NCBI RefSeq assembly: GCF_000385135.1
Contig: NZ_ARQM01000015.1
Coordinates: 219,596-283,595 of the forward strand
Direction: 5' to 3'
From: Promicromonospora sukumoe 327MFSha3.1
GTDB taxonomy: Bacteria; Actinomycetota; Actinomycetes; Actinomycetales; Cellulomonadaceae
DNA: 64,000 nt
Below the pieces are notes generated by a model. The model saw nothing but the letters and a program-made list of their open reading frames with translations, did no database searches and was not told the origin of the DNA. Made by a program: the position numbers and the translations under genes. Of this stretch, positions 17,114 to 26,656 are shown piece by piece (the stretch's first letter is position 1; the number at the start of each line of letters is the position of its first letter).

Positions 17114-19435
17114 TCACAGCGCCCTCTGCACTCGCCGGAGGACTGGTTCGAGCGCGGGGAAGGTCCGGATGCTCCGCCGTGCCACCCGGCGCACCAAGGA
17201 AGTCTTCCTGGGGGGCGCTGCCGCGCTCTGCTTCGCCGCGCTCTCCGCGAAGCCGGTCTCCGCGTAGAAGACGGTCCGGTCGAGGAGCTGCCGGGCGTCG
17301 TCGAGCGTCGGCTCCGGCGAGAACTCGGCGGGCAGGGAACCCTGGAGCAGCTGCTGGTACAGGCTCGACATGTCGTACGAGGTCAACCGCTCGGCGGCCT
17401 TGACCGACGCGCGCGAGTGCCGGAGGTAGCGCTCCCGGTCCTCGGCGAGGGCCGCGACCTCCCGGGCGAGCCCCACGGCGTCACCCTGAGGAACGGCGAC
17501 GATGCCCTCGTTGTCCTGGACGGGCACCAGCCACGGCAGCTCGTACATCACCACGGGCACGCCTCGGATCTGAGCCTCGGCGAGCGTCAGCTGGTAGCCC
17601 TCGATGATGCTCGTCGTCACGAAGAGATGCGCCGCGTCGATCGACCGGATCAGCTCCTCGCCGCGGCGCGGCCCGACGACCTTCACGTACTGGCCCAGGC
17701 CCCTCTTCTCCACCTCGGCGGCGAGGTCCGCCACGGTGTAGTCCATCCAGCCTGGCCCGATCACCGTCAGCCGGAAGTCGACCGAGAGCTGACACAGCTC
17801 CTCGGCCATGCGGAGCAGCTCGCCCGGCTTCTTCAGGCGCTCGTCCAGGCGGCCCCACCAGACGAGCTCGATCCGCCCCTCGGGCGCGGTCTTCGTCACT
17901 TCCATCGCGGCCGACTCGATCAGCAGCGGCGACGGCGGGTTCGGCAGGTACACCGCGTGCTCGATACCGCGGAGCTTCCAGTAGGCGACGTCGAGCGGGG
18001 ACAGCGTGACCGTGGTCGCGAGAGCGCCCAGGTGGTCCGTGAGGAACGACGTCAGGCCGTTCTGGTCGTAGATCGGACGTAGCCCGAAGCTGTGGATCCA
18101 CCCGATCGTCGGCACACCGACAGCACGCGCCATCAAGGCGTACGACGGCCACTGCCGGCTGTAGAGGATCTGCTGGTCGATGATGACGTCGATCGCCTCG
18201 TCGCGGCAGATCCGCGCCCAATCCTGCACGCGGGCGGGCAGACCCTCGCCCGTCAGCTCGATGAACTTCGCGCCCTCCGGCAAGCCGTCGAGCACGCTGT
18301 CCTTACGCCGCGCGACGACCGTGACCTTGTACCCGGCCTCCAGCAGGAAGTGCGCCTGCGAGAGGAGCACGCCGGAGACACCGCCGGTGGTCACCGTCTT
18401 GGTCGTCAGCAGCACGCTCTTGACCGGGCGCTCCCCCGCCTCGATCCGGGTGCCGGCCGTCGCGAGGGCCGGGAGGACCTCGGGGGTATGGGTCACCGCC
18501 GCGAGCACGACGTCGGGCTGCGGGACGCGGGAGTGCAGCAGGTCGAGGCAGGCGCCGTGCAGGTCGCTGCTCATGTTCTTCTTCAGGAAGCCGATCACGT
18601 TCGCGATCATCGACAGCCGCGCCGACTCATAGCTTCTGATGAGCTCGGTCGGGTCCTCCCGGGCCTCCGCCAGAGTGTCGAGCGCCGGGCGGATGCTCTC
18701 GACGGCATCGATCGCGCCCATGTAGAACTCGAACTGGGCGACGTCCGCGACCGCGTGCCCGCTCCCGCCACGACGGAAGAAGTACCGGTACAGCTTGTCC
18801 GTGATCGATACGTACTTCTGAGCACGCGCGGCCGCGAGGAACATGACCGGGAGGTCGTTCACCCGCGGGAGCACCAGGTCCGCCGGGAGCATCTCGTGGA
18901 CGTCGCGGAGCAGCGACGTCCGGAAGATGTAGCGCCACAGCTGCCCCTGCGCCGCGCGTCCGACCGGGAAGAGCCCGTTGAACACCTCGTCGCCGCTGAG
19001 CGACTGGTGGATCGGCGCCAGCCGCTTCTGGTACCCGCCGACCTTCTGCCCGTCCGGGTTGATGACCTCGACACCAAAACCGACCAGGTCGGCGTCCGTC
19101 GCGCGTGCTTGCGCGTACGACTTCTCGACCGCGTCCGGAGCGAACTCGTCGTCACCGTCCAGGAAGAGGACGTACTCGCCCTGCGCCGCCATGATGCCGG
19201 CCCGCCGCCCCTGGAACGCCGAGCCGTTCCGCTCCAGCCGGATCAGCCGGACGCGCTCGTCCCGGGCCTGGTAACGCTCGATGACCTCGTTCGTGCCGTC
19301 CGTGGAGGCATCGTCCACGCAGATGACCTCGAACTGCCCGACCGACTGACCCAGACAGCTCTCGATCGCATTGGCGATCCAGGCCTCGTCGTTGTGCACC
19401 GAAAGGACGATCGAGACGAGCGGTGGCGAATGCAA
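17114..19435 (-). CDS. Two-domain GT2-GT4 glycosyltransferase, copy 1
   Basis: 773 residues from the TTG at 19435 (GGAG 6 bases upstream; a GTG at 19468 is an alternative). Residues 1-230 form a GT2 domain: VSIVLSVHNDEAWI, CVDDASTDGT and FLDGDDEFAPDA with the DGD metal motif. A linker helix region follows. Residues 345-680 form a GT4 domain: TGGVSGVLLSQAHFLLEAGYKV, LVWWGRLDERLKKPGELLRMA and SIIEGYQLTLAEAQIRGVPVVMYELPW with the E-x7-E motif. The C-terminus is basic. One protein could thus add two successive sugars. Almost the same protein is encoded directly upstream, so this is a tandem duplicate; the repeat-unit spacer between them is only about 50 bp. Confidence 0.85.
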   Translation of the reverse strand: MHSPPLVSIVLSVHNDEAWIANAIESCLGQSVGQFEVICVDDASTDGTNEVIERYQARDERVRLIRLERNGSAFQGRRAGIMAAQGEYVLFLDGDDEFAPDAVEKSYAQARATDADLVGFGVEVINPDGQKVGGYQKRLAPIHQSLSGDEVFNGLFPVGRAAQGQLWRYIFRTSLLRDVHEMLPADLVLPRVNDLPVMFLAAARAQKYVSITDKLYRYFFRRGGSGHAVADVAQFEFYMGAIDAVESIRPALDTLAEAREDPTELIRSYESARLSMIANVIGFLKKNMSSDLHGACLDLLHSRVPQPDVVLAAVTHTPEVLPALATAGTRIEAGERPVKSVLLTTKTVTTGGVSGVLLSQAHFLLEAGYKVTVVARRKDSVLDGLPEGAKFIELTGEGLPARVQDWARICRDEAIDVIIDQQILYSRQWPSYALMARAVGVPTIGWIHSFGLRPIYDQNGLTSFLTDHLGALATTVTLSPLDVAYWKLRGIEHAVYLPNPPSPLLIESAAMEVTKTAPEGRIELVWWGRLDERLKKPGELLRMAEELCQLSVDFRLTVIGPGWMDYTVADLAAEVEKRGLGQYVKVVGPRRGEELIRSIDAAHLFVTTSIIEGYQLTLAEAQIRGVPVVMYELPWLVPVQDNEGIVAVPQGDAVGLAREVAALAEDRERYLRHSRASVKAAERLTSYDMSSLYQQLLQGSLPAEFSPEPTLDDARQLLDRTVFYAETGFAESAAKQSAAAPPRKTSLVRRVARRSIRTFPALEPVLRRVQRAL

Positions 19436-19477
19436 TGAGGTCTCCGACGCTGGAGGGCGGACGCGCACATCGCGGCA

Positions 19478-19483
19478 ATCCTA
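19478..19483 (-). promoter_or_regulatory. TAGGAT -10 box, GT2-GT4 copy 1
   Basis: TAGGAT followed by TGCCGCGAT on the minus strand, identical to the sequence before copy 2. It lies between the stop of copy 2 and the start of copy 1, so the promoter was duplicated with the gene. Confidence 0.45.
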
Positions 19484-19486
19484 GTC

Positions 19487-21844
19487 TTACAGCGCCCTCT
19501 GCACGCGTCGGAACACCGGCTCGAGCGCCGGGAAGGTCCGGATGCTCCGCCGCGCCACCCGCCGCGCCAGGGAGACCTTCCTCGACGACGGCGAGACCTT
19601 CGAGGCCGCCGCGGTCCTACGAGCCTTCCGTCCACGAGGCTTCTCGGCCTTCTCCGCGAAGCTGGTCTCCGCGTAGAAGACGGTCCAGTCGAGGATCTGC
19701 CGGGCGTCGTCGAGCGTCGGCTCCGGCGAGAACTCGGCGGGCAGCGTGCCCTGCACGAGCTGCTGGTACAGGCTCGACATGTCGTACGAGGTCATCCGCT
19801 CGGCGGCCTTCACCGAGGCCTGCGAGTACCGGAGGTACCGCTCGCGGTCCTCGGCGAAGGCCGCGACCTCCCGGGCGAGCCCCACGGCGTCACCCTGGCG
19901 GACGGCGACGATGCCCTCGTTGTCCTGGACGGGCACGAGCCACGGCAGCTCGTACATGACCACGGGCACACCGCGGACCTGGGCCTCCGCGAGGGTCAGC
20001 TGGTAGCCCTCGATGATGCTCGTCGTCACGAAGAGGTGCGCCGCGTCGATCGACCGGATCAGCTCCTCGCCGCGGCGCGCACCGACGACCTTCACGTGCT
20101 CGCCCAGGCTCTTCCGCTCCACCTCGGCGGCGAGGTCCGCGACGGTGTAGTCCTTCCAGTCCGGCCCGATGACCGTCAGCTCGAAGTCGACCGACAGCCG
20201 GCGCAGCTCCTGGGCCATGGCGAGCAGCTCGCCCGGCTTCTTGGTGCGCTCGTCCAGGCGGCCCCACCAGACGAGCTCGATCCGCCCCTCGGGCGCGGTC
20301 TTCGTCATGTTCATGGCGGCCGACTCGATGAGCAGCGGCGACGGCGGGTTGGGGAGGTAGACCGTGTGCTCGATGCCGCGGAGCTTCCAGTAGGCGACGT
20401 CGAGCGGGGACAGCGTGACCGTGGTCGCCAGCGCGTTCAGGTGGTCCGTGAGGAAGGACGTCAGGTCGTTCTGGTCGTAGATCGGGCGGAGCCCGAAGTT
20501 GTGGATCCACCCGATGGTCGGCACGCCCAGGGCACGCGCCATCAGGGCATAGGACGGCCACTGCCGGCTGTAGAGGATCTGCTGGTCGATGATGACGTCG
20601 ATCGCCTCGTCGCGGCAGATCTGCGCCCACTCCTCGACCCGGGCGGGCAGGCCCTTGCCCTTCATCTCGATGAACTTCGCGCCCTCGGGCAGGCCGTCGA
20701 GCACGCTGTCCTTGCGGTGGGCGACGACCGTGACCTTGTAGCCGGCCTCCAGCAGGAAGTGCGCCTGCGAGAGGAGCACGCCGGAGACGCCGCCGGTCGT
20801 CAGCGTCTTGGTGGTCAGCAGCACGCTCTTGACCGGGCGCTCCCCCGCCTCGATCCGGGTGCCGGCCGTCGCGAGCGTCGCGAGGACCTCCGGGCAGTGG
20901 GTCACGGCCGCGAGCACGACGTCGGGCTGCGGGACGCGGGAGTGCAGCAGGTCGAGGCAGGCCCCGTGCAGGTCGCTGCTCATGTTCTTCTGCAGGAAGC
21001 CGATCACGTTCGCGATCATCGACAGCCGCGCCGACTCGTAGCTCCGGAGCAGCTCGTCCGGGTCCTTCCGGGTTCCCAGCAGGGACTCGAGCGCCGGGCG
21101 GATGCTCTCGACGGAGTCGATCGCGCCCATGTAGAAGGCGAACCGGCCGACGTCGGCGACCGCGTGCCCGCTGCCCCCACGGCGGAAGAAGTACCGGTAG
21201 AGGCGGTCCTGGATCGACACGTACTTTCGGGCGCGGGCCGCCGTGAGGAACATGATCGGGAGGTCGTTGACGCGCGGGAGCACCAGGTCGGCCGGGAGCA
21301 TCTCGTAGACCTCGCGGAGCAGCGAGGTCCGGAAGAGGTAGCGCCAGAGCTGCCCCTGCGCCGCCTTGCCGACGGGGAAGAGCCCGTTGAAGACCTCGTC
21401 GCCGCTGAGCGACTGGTGGATCGGGGCCAGGCGCTTCTGGTAGCCGCCGACCTTCTGCCCGTCCGGGTTGATGACCTCGACGCCGAAGCCGACCAGGTCC
21501 GCGTCCGTCGCCCGCGCCTTCGCGTACGACTTCTCGACCGCGTCCGGGGCGAACTCGTCGTCACCGTCGACGAAGAGGAGGTACTCGCCCTGCGCCGCCA
21601 TGATGCCGGCCCGCCGGCCCTGGAACGCCGACCCGTTCTGCTCCAGCCGGATCAGCCGGACGCGCTCGTCCTGGGCCTGGTAGCGCTCGATGACCTCGCT
21701 CGTGCCGTCCGTCGAGGCGTCGTCCACGCAGATGAGCTCGAACTGCCCGACCGACTGACGCAGACAGCTCTCGATCGCGTTCCCGATCCAGGTCTCGTCG
21801 TTGTGGACCGGAAGAACGATCGAGACGAGCGGTGGCGTGGTCAA
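19487..21844 (-). CDS. Two-domain GT2-GT4 glycosyltransferase, copy 2
   Basis: 785 residues from the TTG at 21844 (GGAG 6 bases upstream, protein starts MTTPPLVSIVLPVHNDE); the frame is open further to an ATG at 21913. Same architecture as its neighbour: GT2 domain with FVDGDDEFAPDA, then GT4 domain with LVWWGRLDERTKKPGELLAMA and SIIEGYQLTLAEAQVRGVPVV. The two copies are closely similar along their whole length and in DNA. The main difference is a short Lys/Arg-rich insertion near the C-terminus here (AEKPRGRKARRTAAASK). Amino-acid changes cluster in the linker (residues 265-290). The duplication may let each copy use a different sugar. Confidence 0.85.
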   Translation of the reverse strand: MTTPPLVSIVLPVHNDETWIGNAIESCLRQSVGQFELICVDDASTDGTSEVIERYQAQDERVRLIRLEQNGSAFQGRRAGIMAAQGEYLLFVDGDDEFAPDAVEKSYAKARATDADLVGFGVEVINPDGQKVGGYQKRLAPIHQSLSGDEVFNGLFPVGKAAQGQLWRYLFRTSLLREVYEMLPADLVLPRVNDLPIMFLTAARARKYVSIQDRLYRYFFRRGGSGHAVADVGRFAFYMGAIDSVESIRPALESLLGTRKDPDELLRSYESARLSMIANVIGFLQKNMSSDLHGACLDLLHSRVPQPDVVLAAVTHCPEVLATLATAGTRIEAGERPVKSVLLTTKTLTTGGVSGVLLSQAHFLLEAGYKVTVVAHRKDSVLDGLPEGAKFIEMKGKGLPARVEEWAQICRDEAIDVIIDQQILYSRQWPSYALMARALGVPTIGWIHNFGLRPIYDQNDLTSFLTDHLNALATTVTLSPLDVAYWKLRGIEHTVYLPNPPSPLLIESAAMNMTKTAPEGRIELVWWGRLDERTKKPGELLAMAQELRRLSVDFELTVIGPDWKDYTVADLAAEVERKSLGEHVKVVGARRGEELIRSIDAAHLFVTTSIIEGYQLTLAEAQVRGVPVVMYELPWLVPVQDNEGIVAVRQGDAVGLAREVAAFAEDRERYLRYSQASVKAAERMTSYDMSSLYQQLVQGTLPAEFSPEPTLDDARQILDWTVFYAETSFAEKAEKPRGRKARRTAAASKVSPSSRKVSLARRVARRSIRTFPALEPVFRRVQRAL

Positions 21845-21885
21845 TGAGGTCTCCGAGGGTGGGTGCGGGCGCGCAAATCGCGGCA

Positions 21886-21891
21886 ATCCTA
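21886..21891 (-). promoter_or_regulatory. TAGGAT -10 box, GT2-GT4 copy 2
   Basis: Minus-strand TAGGATTGCCGCGAT, the same block as before copy 1. Transcription would start about 35 bases before the TTG start codon. Confidence 0.45.
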
Positions 21892-21982
21892 GTGGCACGG
21901 GAACCTGCCGCATCAATCGCCGGCGCCGGCGAGCACCAGACGGGCGAGACGTGGGCTCTGCCGTTTCCCTCAGCCTACGTCG

Positions 21983-24394
21983 TCACGCCCCGACGCTCGC
22001 AGTGGCGCGGTGGGCCAGCACGTCCTCCAGGAGAACCTGGGCCCGCGCACCGAAGCTGTGCTCCTTGCGGACGTAGTCGGACAGCGCGCGCAACGACGTC
22101 TCGTCGTACCAGGCCTCGCTCCGCCCGGCGAGCACCGCGCCCAGCTCCTCGGCGGAGCTGAAGCGCGCCAGGCCGCGCTCCGGGAGCACGGTCCCGGTGA
22201 TCTCGTCGAGCCCTTCGACCTCGTCGGTCAGCAGCCGGCCGCCCGAGGCGAGGACGTCGAACACCCGGTTGGAGACGAAGCCGAGGTCCCGCATGTCGCC
22301 CCAGTGGTCGTTGAGCGCCCACGCCGCCGAACGGTAGTAGCGGCGGAGGATCTCGTTGGGCACGTACGTCCCGGCGACCGACTCGGGCGGCAGGAACTCC
22401 TCCCACTGCTCGCCGTAGACGGCGAGCGGCGTGCCGGAGGCCGCGGTGTGCATGACCACGGGCCGGGCCTCGCCCCGCGAGTTGCCCACGAACAGCGCCT
22501 TGCCGACGACCTCGGGAACCGGCTCGTCGTCGATGTAGAAGCGGTTCGGGTCGGTGCACTGCAGCAACGGCCGCACCGGCAGGTCCCACCTCGACGAGAC
22601 GTCCCGGGCCCAGCTGTCGCTCGCCGCGTACCGGAGGTCGTAGGTCCCGAGCTCGCGGGCCGTCACCTCGTCGGGGTGGCTGATGACCCACGCGACGCTG
22701 GTCACGTTCGTGGGCAGCGTCACCGCGAACAGCCCGCGCAGCGTCAGGACGACGTCGTCCGCGTACGAGCTGAACCGGGCGTCGTTGGACCGGTAGTCGA
22801 CGACGGCGCGCTGGCCGAGCGACCGCAGCGCGTCCGCCAGCGAGTTGGCGAAGTGGAAGTCGCCCCACTGGCGCGCGCGGTCCGCCGACGGCGCAGCGGT
22901 CTTGATCGCCCAGCGCAGCGACGGCGGAGCCTCCGCGACCTGGGCCCTGCCCGGCGCGGCGCCCTCGGCCGGGAGCCAGAGCGCCCGGGTCCAGGACCGC
23001 TGCCGTTCGGGCGCGCTCAGCGCCGAGACGCCCAGGAAGACCGGGGCGAGACCGAAGGACCGGTAGAGCTCGGCCGACCCGGAGGGCACCTGCGGCCAGG
23101 TCTTCTGGAACGCCAGGAGGTCTTCCTCGGGCTGGGCCGAGCCGTCGAACACGACGGCCCCTGATGACTGGGTCCCGACCAGGCCGGGTACGACGACGAC
23201 CGGGCGTCCCTCCTGCACGGCGAGGCGCTGGGACAGGCTGACGTCGGCCCACAGGTCGGCCTTGCCGTCGCCCAGCACCGCGCGCACGGACTCCGTGCGG
23301 GCCAGCAGCGGGACCGGCGCCCCCGGCACCGTGAACCACGGCGCGGGCCAGTCGATGCTGTCCGGGTGCATGCCGCCCAGGAAGGGGACCGGGTCCTTCC
23401 CCTGGGGCGGGTAGGCGATACCGGCGTCGCGGACCAGGTGCCGGCTGTTGAGCACGAGCGGGTGCACCGCGGCGGCGCCGGACTCCGCGAACGCGGCGAG
23501 CCAGTCGGCGAGCGTCCCTTCCTTGAACCCGTTCCGCGCGGACAGCACGAGCGTGTGCTCGCCGCGGGAGGCGTGCACGGCCGCGGTGACGGCGGCGATC
23601 GTCCCCGCCCGGGCGCGCACCGGCACGACCCGCACGTCCCAGCGGGCCAGCCGGGCCAGCGCCAGCCCGACCGAGGGCCGGCGACCGCCGGGCACGAGGA
23701 GGACGACCTCGACGGGCTGCTCGGGCCGGGACTCCGTGGCCCGCGCCACCGGGTCGAGGGCCCCGAGGGCGGCGAGCACGTCCGAGGTCGAGGTGCAGTC
23801 GGTGACCACGACGCTGGTCAGCCCCGGCACGGTGTCGGCGGCCGGGGTGTCCCGCCAGGAAGCCGCCGCGTCGTCCGCCGGCTCGGTCACCTGCGCCCGC
23901 AGGGCCTCGCGCACGTCGGGGAGGGTGACCCCGGCACGCAGCCAGCCGCCGCCAGGTGCCGGCGGCAGGGTCTGCGGGTCGCCGTCCTGGAGCAACGACT
24001 CCAGCGGGGCCCGGTCGGGACGCCGCGAGCCGATGGCGGGTGCCGGGGCGAAGAGCGGCGACGTCGACCGCTCCCAGGCGCCGCTCGCGCCCTCGAGATA
24101 GGTGACCAGCGGGTCGGTCTCGCTGCGGTTCCACCGCCTCGGGTCGAAGCGGGACGGGAAGAACAGCGGGTGCGGGGAGCGCCCCGCCTTCCTGCCCTCG
24201 TCGACGTAGTGGCGGACCGCCTCTGCCGCGTCCGCGAAGGTCCGGCCCGCCTGGTACTGGTACCACTCCACGTCGAACACGCCCGAGGCGAGTATCCGCT
24301 CGGCGTCGTTGCCGGTCGGAGACTCTTCTTCGGGTGCCGCCGAGCCCTGCTCCACCTCGGACGACGTCGCTGGACCTTCTGGGGGTTGGACCAC
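21983..24394 (-). CDS. Large CgeB/GT4-like glycosyltransferase
   Basis: 803 residues. The N-terminus has FDVEWYQYQAG...HYVDEG...SPHPLFFPSRFD, a segment common at the start of large actinobacterial glycosyltransferases. The middle (about 150-430) resembles a divergent GT2-like domain without a clear DxD. The C-terminal third (about 480-790) resembles the glycosyl transferase 1-2 domain of CgeB proteins: DFHFANSLADALRSLG, VAWVISHPDEV, ALFVGNSRGEAR, ALNDHWGDMRDLGFVSNRVFDVLASGGRLL. The GTG start sits 6 bases after TAGGCT, indicating a leaderless message. It is the first gene of the group reading into the GT2-GT4 copies. Sugar unknown. Confidence 0.7.
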   Translation of the reverse strand: MVQPPEGPATSSEVEQGSAAPEEESPTGNDAERILASGVFDVEWYQYQAGRTFADAAEAVRHYVDEGRKAGRSPHPLFFPSRFDPRRWNRSETDPLVTYLEGASGAWERSTSPLFAPAPAIGSRRPDRAPLESLLQDGDPQTLPPAPGGGWLRAGVTLPDVREALRAQVTEPADDAAASWRDTPAADTVPGLTSVVVTDCTSTSDVLAALGALDPVARATESRPEQPVEVVLLVPGGRRPSVGLALARLARWDVRVVPVRARAGTIAAVTAAVHASRGEHTLVLSARNGFKEGTLADWLAAFAESGAAAVHPLVLNSRHLVRDAGIAYPPQGKDPVPFLGGMHPDSIDWPAPWFTVPGAPVPLLARTESVRAVLGDGKADLWADVSLSQRLAVQEGRPVVVVPGLVGTQSSGAVVFDGSAQPEEDLLAFQKTWPQVPSGSAELYRSFGLAPVFLGVSALSAPERQRSWTRALWLPAEGAAPGRAQVAEAPPSLRWAIKTAAPSADRARQWGDFHFANSLADALRSLGQRAVVDYRSNDARFSSYADDVVLTLRGLFAVTLPTNVTSVAWVISHPDEVTARELGTYDLRYAASDSWARDVSSRWDLPVRPLLQCTDPNRFYIDDEPVPEVVGKALFVGNSRGEARPVVMHTAASGTPLAVYGEQWEEFLPPESVAGTYVPNEILRRYYRSAAWALNDHWGDMRDLGFVSNRVFDVLASGGRLLTDEVEGLDEITGTVLPERGLARFSSAEELGAVLAGRSEAWYDETSLRALSDYVRKEHSFGARAQVLLEDVLAHRATASVGA

Positions 24395-24400
24395 GCGGCA

Positions 24401-24406
24401 AGCCTA
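24401..24406 (-). promoter_or_regulatory. Leaderless -10 box for CgeB-like gene
   Basis: TAGGCT, 6 bases (TGCCGC) before GTG 24394, no ribosome site. Confidence 0.6.
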
Positions 24407-24462
24407 GTCGGACACCCGGGTCCGGTGTGAAGACACCCGGCCGGATTCCTGCGGCGAAGGGC

Positions 24463-24663
24463 TCAGAGCGCCCGCGCGTCCGACTCCAGCAGCACCGGGA
24501 TCCCGTCCCGCACCGGGTAGGCCAGCGGCCGGTCCGGGTCGGTCGAGTGCAGCTCCGGCTCGCCGTCGGGCCCGGTCGCGTCGACCAGCTCCGCGCCCGT
24601 CACGGGGCAGCGCAGGATCTGCCGCACCCACGGCTCCAGCTGGACGGTCGGGTCGGTGCTCAT
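24463..24663 (-). CDS. Trm112 family protein
   Basis: 66 residues. Small protein with the Trm112/UPF0434 pattern: ILRCPVTGAEL near the N-terminus and the closing YPVRDGIPVLL. In other organisms Trm112-like proteins stabilise methyltransferases or act as small zinc-ribbon-like partners; only one Cys (in RCPVTG) is left here, so zinc binding is doubtful. The ATG overlaps the manB stop (ATGA), so it is translated with manB, as is common in actinobacteria. No partner is evident in the window. Confidence 0.8.
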   Translation of the reverse strand: MSTDPTVQLEPWVRQILRCPVTGAELVDATGPDGEPELHSTDPDRPLAYPVRDGIPVLLESDARAL

Positions 24664-26150
24664 GCTGCTCCTCCTGCGTCGTCGGCCTCGGCACGCACCA
24701 GCGACAGGACGTCGTCGCGCACCTTGACCATGATGTCCTCGTCGGCGGCCTCGACGTTGAGCCGCAGCAGCGGCTCGGTGTTCGACGCCCGGAGGTTGAA
24801 CCACCACTGCGGGTGGTCGTCCCAGTGGGACACGGTAACCCCGTCGAGCCGGTCGACGACGATCCCCGGGTACGCGGCCTGGTAGGCGTCCAGCACCCGC
24901 TGGGTCGCCGCGGCGGCGTCGGACACGGTCGAGTTGATCTCGCCCGAGGCGACGTACGGCTCGTACATACCGGCGAGCGCCGACAGCGGGTGCTGCTGGC
25001 CGCCGAGAGCGGCGAGGACGTGCATCGCGGCGAGCATGCCGGTGTCGGCGAAGAAGAAGTCCCGGAAGTAGTAGTGGGCGGAGTGCTCCCCGCCGAACAC
25101 CGCGTCCCGCTCGGCCATCTCGGCCTTGATGAAGGAGTGGCCCACGCGGGTGCGGACGACCTCGGCCCGCGCCGCCGACAGGAGGTCGGGCACGGCCCGG
25201 GAGGTGATCAGGTTGTGGATCACCGTGGGCGTACGGCCGGCTGCGTGCTCCTTCTCCACCTCGCGCAGCCCCACCAGGGCCGTGACGGCCGACGGCGAGA
25301 CGGCCACGCCGCGCTCGTCCACGACGAAGCAACGGTCGGCGTCGCCGTCGAAGGCGAGGCCGAGGTCGGCCTCGTTCGCCACGACGGCGGTCTGCAGGTC
25401 CACCAGGTTCGCCGGCTCGAGGGGGTTCGCCTCGTGGTTGGGGAAGGTCCCGTCCAGCTCGAAGTACAGCGGCACGATCTCCAGGGGCAGCGCCGGCAGG
25501 CCTGCCGCCTCGCCGAGCACCGCGGGGACGGTGTACCCGCCCATGCCGTTCCCGGCGTCGACCACGACCTTGAGCGGACGCAGCCCGGACAGGTCGACCA
25601 GGCCGCGCAGGAAGGCGGCGTAGTCGGCGAGGGTGTCGCGGTCGGTCACGGTTCCCGTCCTGGTGCCCGACGGCGCGGCCGGCGCCCGGCCGCCCTCGTC
25701 GTCGTCCAGGATCGCCTGGGCGACCTCGCGGATGTCGGCGAGGCCGGTGGCCTCTCCGACGGGCCGCGCGCCCGCGCGGCACAGCTTGATGCCGTTGTAG
25801 GCGGCGGGGTTGTGGCTGGCGGTGAACATCGCGCCCGGCAGGCCGAGCACGCCCGAGGCGTGGTACAGCCCGTCGGTGGAGCACAGCCCGATGCGCGTCA
25901 CGTCCACGCCCTCGGCGGTCAGCCCCGCGGCGAACGCCTCCACGAGCTCGGGGCCGGAGTCCCGCATGTCGTGGCCCACCACGACGGCGGGCGAGGCGTC
26001 GGCGTCGGCCGGCCCGGTGCCGGCCCCGGCCAGCACGACGACGCGGGCGAACGCCCGGCCGATCGCGCGCGCGACCTGCGGTGAGAGCTGGTCCGGGACG
26101 GTACCTCGGACGTCGTACGCCTTGATGATCTGGGAGAGGTCCATTGCCAC
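24660..26150 (-). CDS. manB: Phosphomannomutase/phosphoglucomutase
   Basis: 496 residues. Interconverts hexose 6- and 1-phosphates, giving mannose-1-phosphate for GDP-mannose. The four expected elements are present: N-terminal IIKAYDVRGTVPDQ, phosphoserine loop TASHNPAAYNGIK (near residue 115), metal loop DGDADR, and the sugar/phosphate loops GGEHSAHYYF and RASNTEPLLRLNVEA. The GTG at 26150 lies 6 bases after TAGGCT, implying a leaderless message; an ATG 6 bases later is the alternative. It forms a pair with the overlapping Trm112 gene. In many actinobacteria manB neighbours DUF3499 and manA, which here lie about 6 kb away. Confidence 0.92.
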   Translation of the reverse strand: MAMDLSQIIKAYDVRGTVPDQLSPQVARAIGRAFARVVVLAGAGTGPADADASPAVVVGHDMRDSGPELVEAFAAGLTAEGVDVTRIGLCSTDGLYHASGVLGLPGAMFTASHNPAAYNGIKLCRAGARPVGEATGLADIREVAQAILDDDEGGRAPAAPSGTRTGTVTDRDTLADYAAFLRGLVDLSGLRPLKVVVDAGNGMGGYTVPAVLGEAAGLPALPLEIVPLYFELDGTFPNHEANPLEPANLVDLQTAVVANEADLGLAFDGDADRCFVVDERGVAVSPSAVTALVGLREVEKEHAAGRTPTVIHNLITSRAVPDLLSAARAEVVRTRVGHSFIKAEMAERDAVFGGEHSAHYYFRDFFFADTGMLAAMHVLAALGGQQHPLSALAGMYEPYVASGEINSTVSDAAAATQRVLDAYQAAYPGIVVDRLDGVTVSHWDDHPQWWFNLRASNTEPLLRLNVEAADEDIMVKVRDDVLSLVRAEADDAGGAA

Positions 26151-26156
26151 CCGGTC

Positions 26157-26162
26157 AGCCTA
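26157..26162 (-). promoter_or_regulatory. Leaderless -10 box for manB
   Basis: TAGGCT, 6 bases (GACCGG) before GTG 26150. Confidence 0.6.
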
Positions 26163-26228
26163 CGCGGCGCCGGGCGCCGTCCGGGTCGGACTCGGACGCC
26201 CGGCCGAGGGGCGGCGCCGCCCGCTCGG

Positions 26229-26609
26229 TCAGACGTTCACCCGCGACGCGCGCTCCGCCGCCTCCAGCCGGGCCGCGTCGGACGCCGCGACCAGACGCCG
26301 CTGCGCCTTCTCGAGGCGGGCGTCCAGCCGGTCCAGCCGCTCCGTGACCTCGACCAGGTCCTCAGGCGAGGCGAGCTCGGTCAGGTCCTGCCGGACGCCC
26401 TCGAAGCCCCGCTTCAGCAGCAGCTCGAGCGATCGCCGACCCGCGCGGGAGCGCCGGTCGGTCAGGTACGCGACCGCGGCGAGAAGGGCGAGGCCCACAC
26501 CGGTCAGCACCAGCGCGACGGAGCCTTCGACGGCCGCTGTCACGGCCGCGGCGACACCTACCAGCGCGAGGGCGGCGATCACCAGGTTGAAGACGGACGG
26601 ACGACGCAT
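26229..26609 (-). CDS. Small membrane protein with coiled coil, function unknown
   Basis: 126 residues. Not recognised as a named family. Two adjacent membrane helices (VFNLVIAALALVGVAAAVTAAV and VALVLTGVGLALLAAVAYL, residues 6-50) are followed by a basic stretch and a Leu-rich helical region (about 60-120: LLLKRGFEGVRQDLTEL, TERLDRLDARLEKAQRRL) likely to form a coiled coil in the cytoplasm. Good ribosome site AAGGGG before the ATG. It lies directly downstream of the nucleotide-sugar dehydrogenase gene (47-bp gap), so it may be co-expressed with it. Confidence 0.7.
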   Translation of the reverse strand: MRRPSVFNLVIAALALVGVAAAVTAAVEGSVALVLTGVGLALLAAVAYLTDRRSRAGRRSLELLLKRGFEGVRQDLTELASPEDLVEVTERLDRLDARLEKAQRRLVAASDAARLEAAERASRVNV

Positions 26610-26656
26610 GGGCTATCCCCTTCTGAGTTTCTGCTGGATGGACACGGACCCGGTCG

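Noticed and set aside
21975..24401. Open frame overlapping the CgeB-like gene in another frame
   Set aside because: Arg/Gly/Pro-rich without motifs, whereas the other frame gives a coherent glycosyltransferase.
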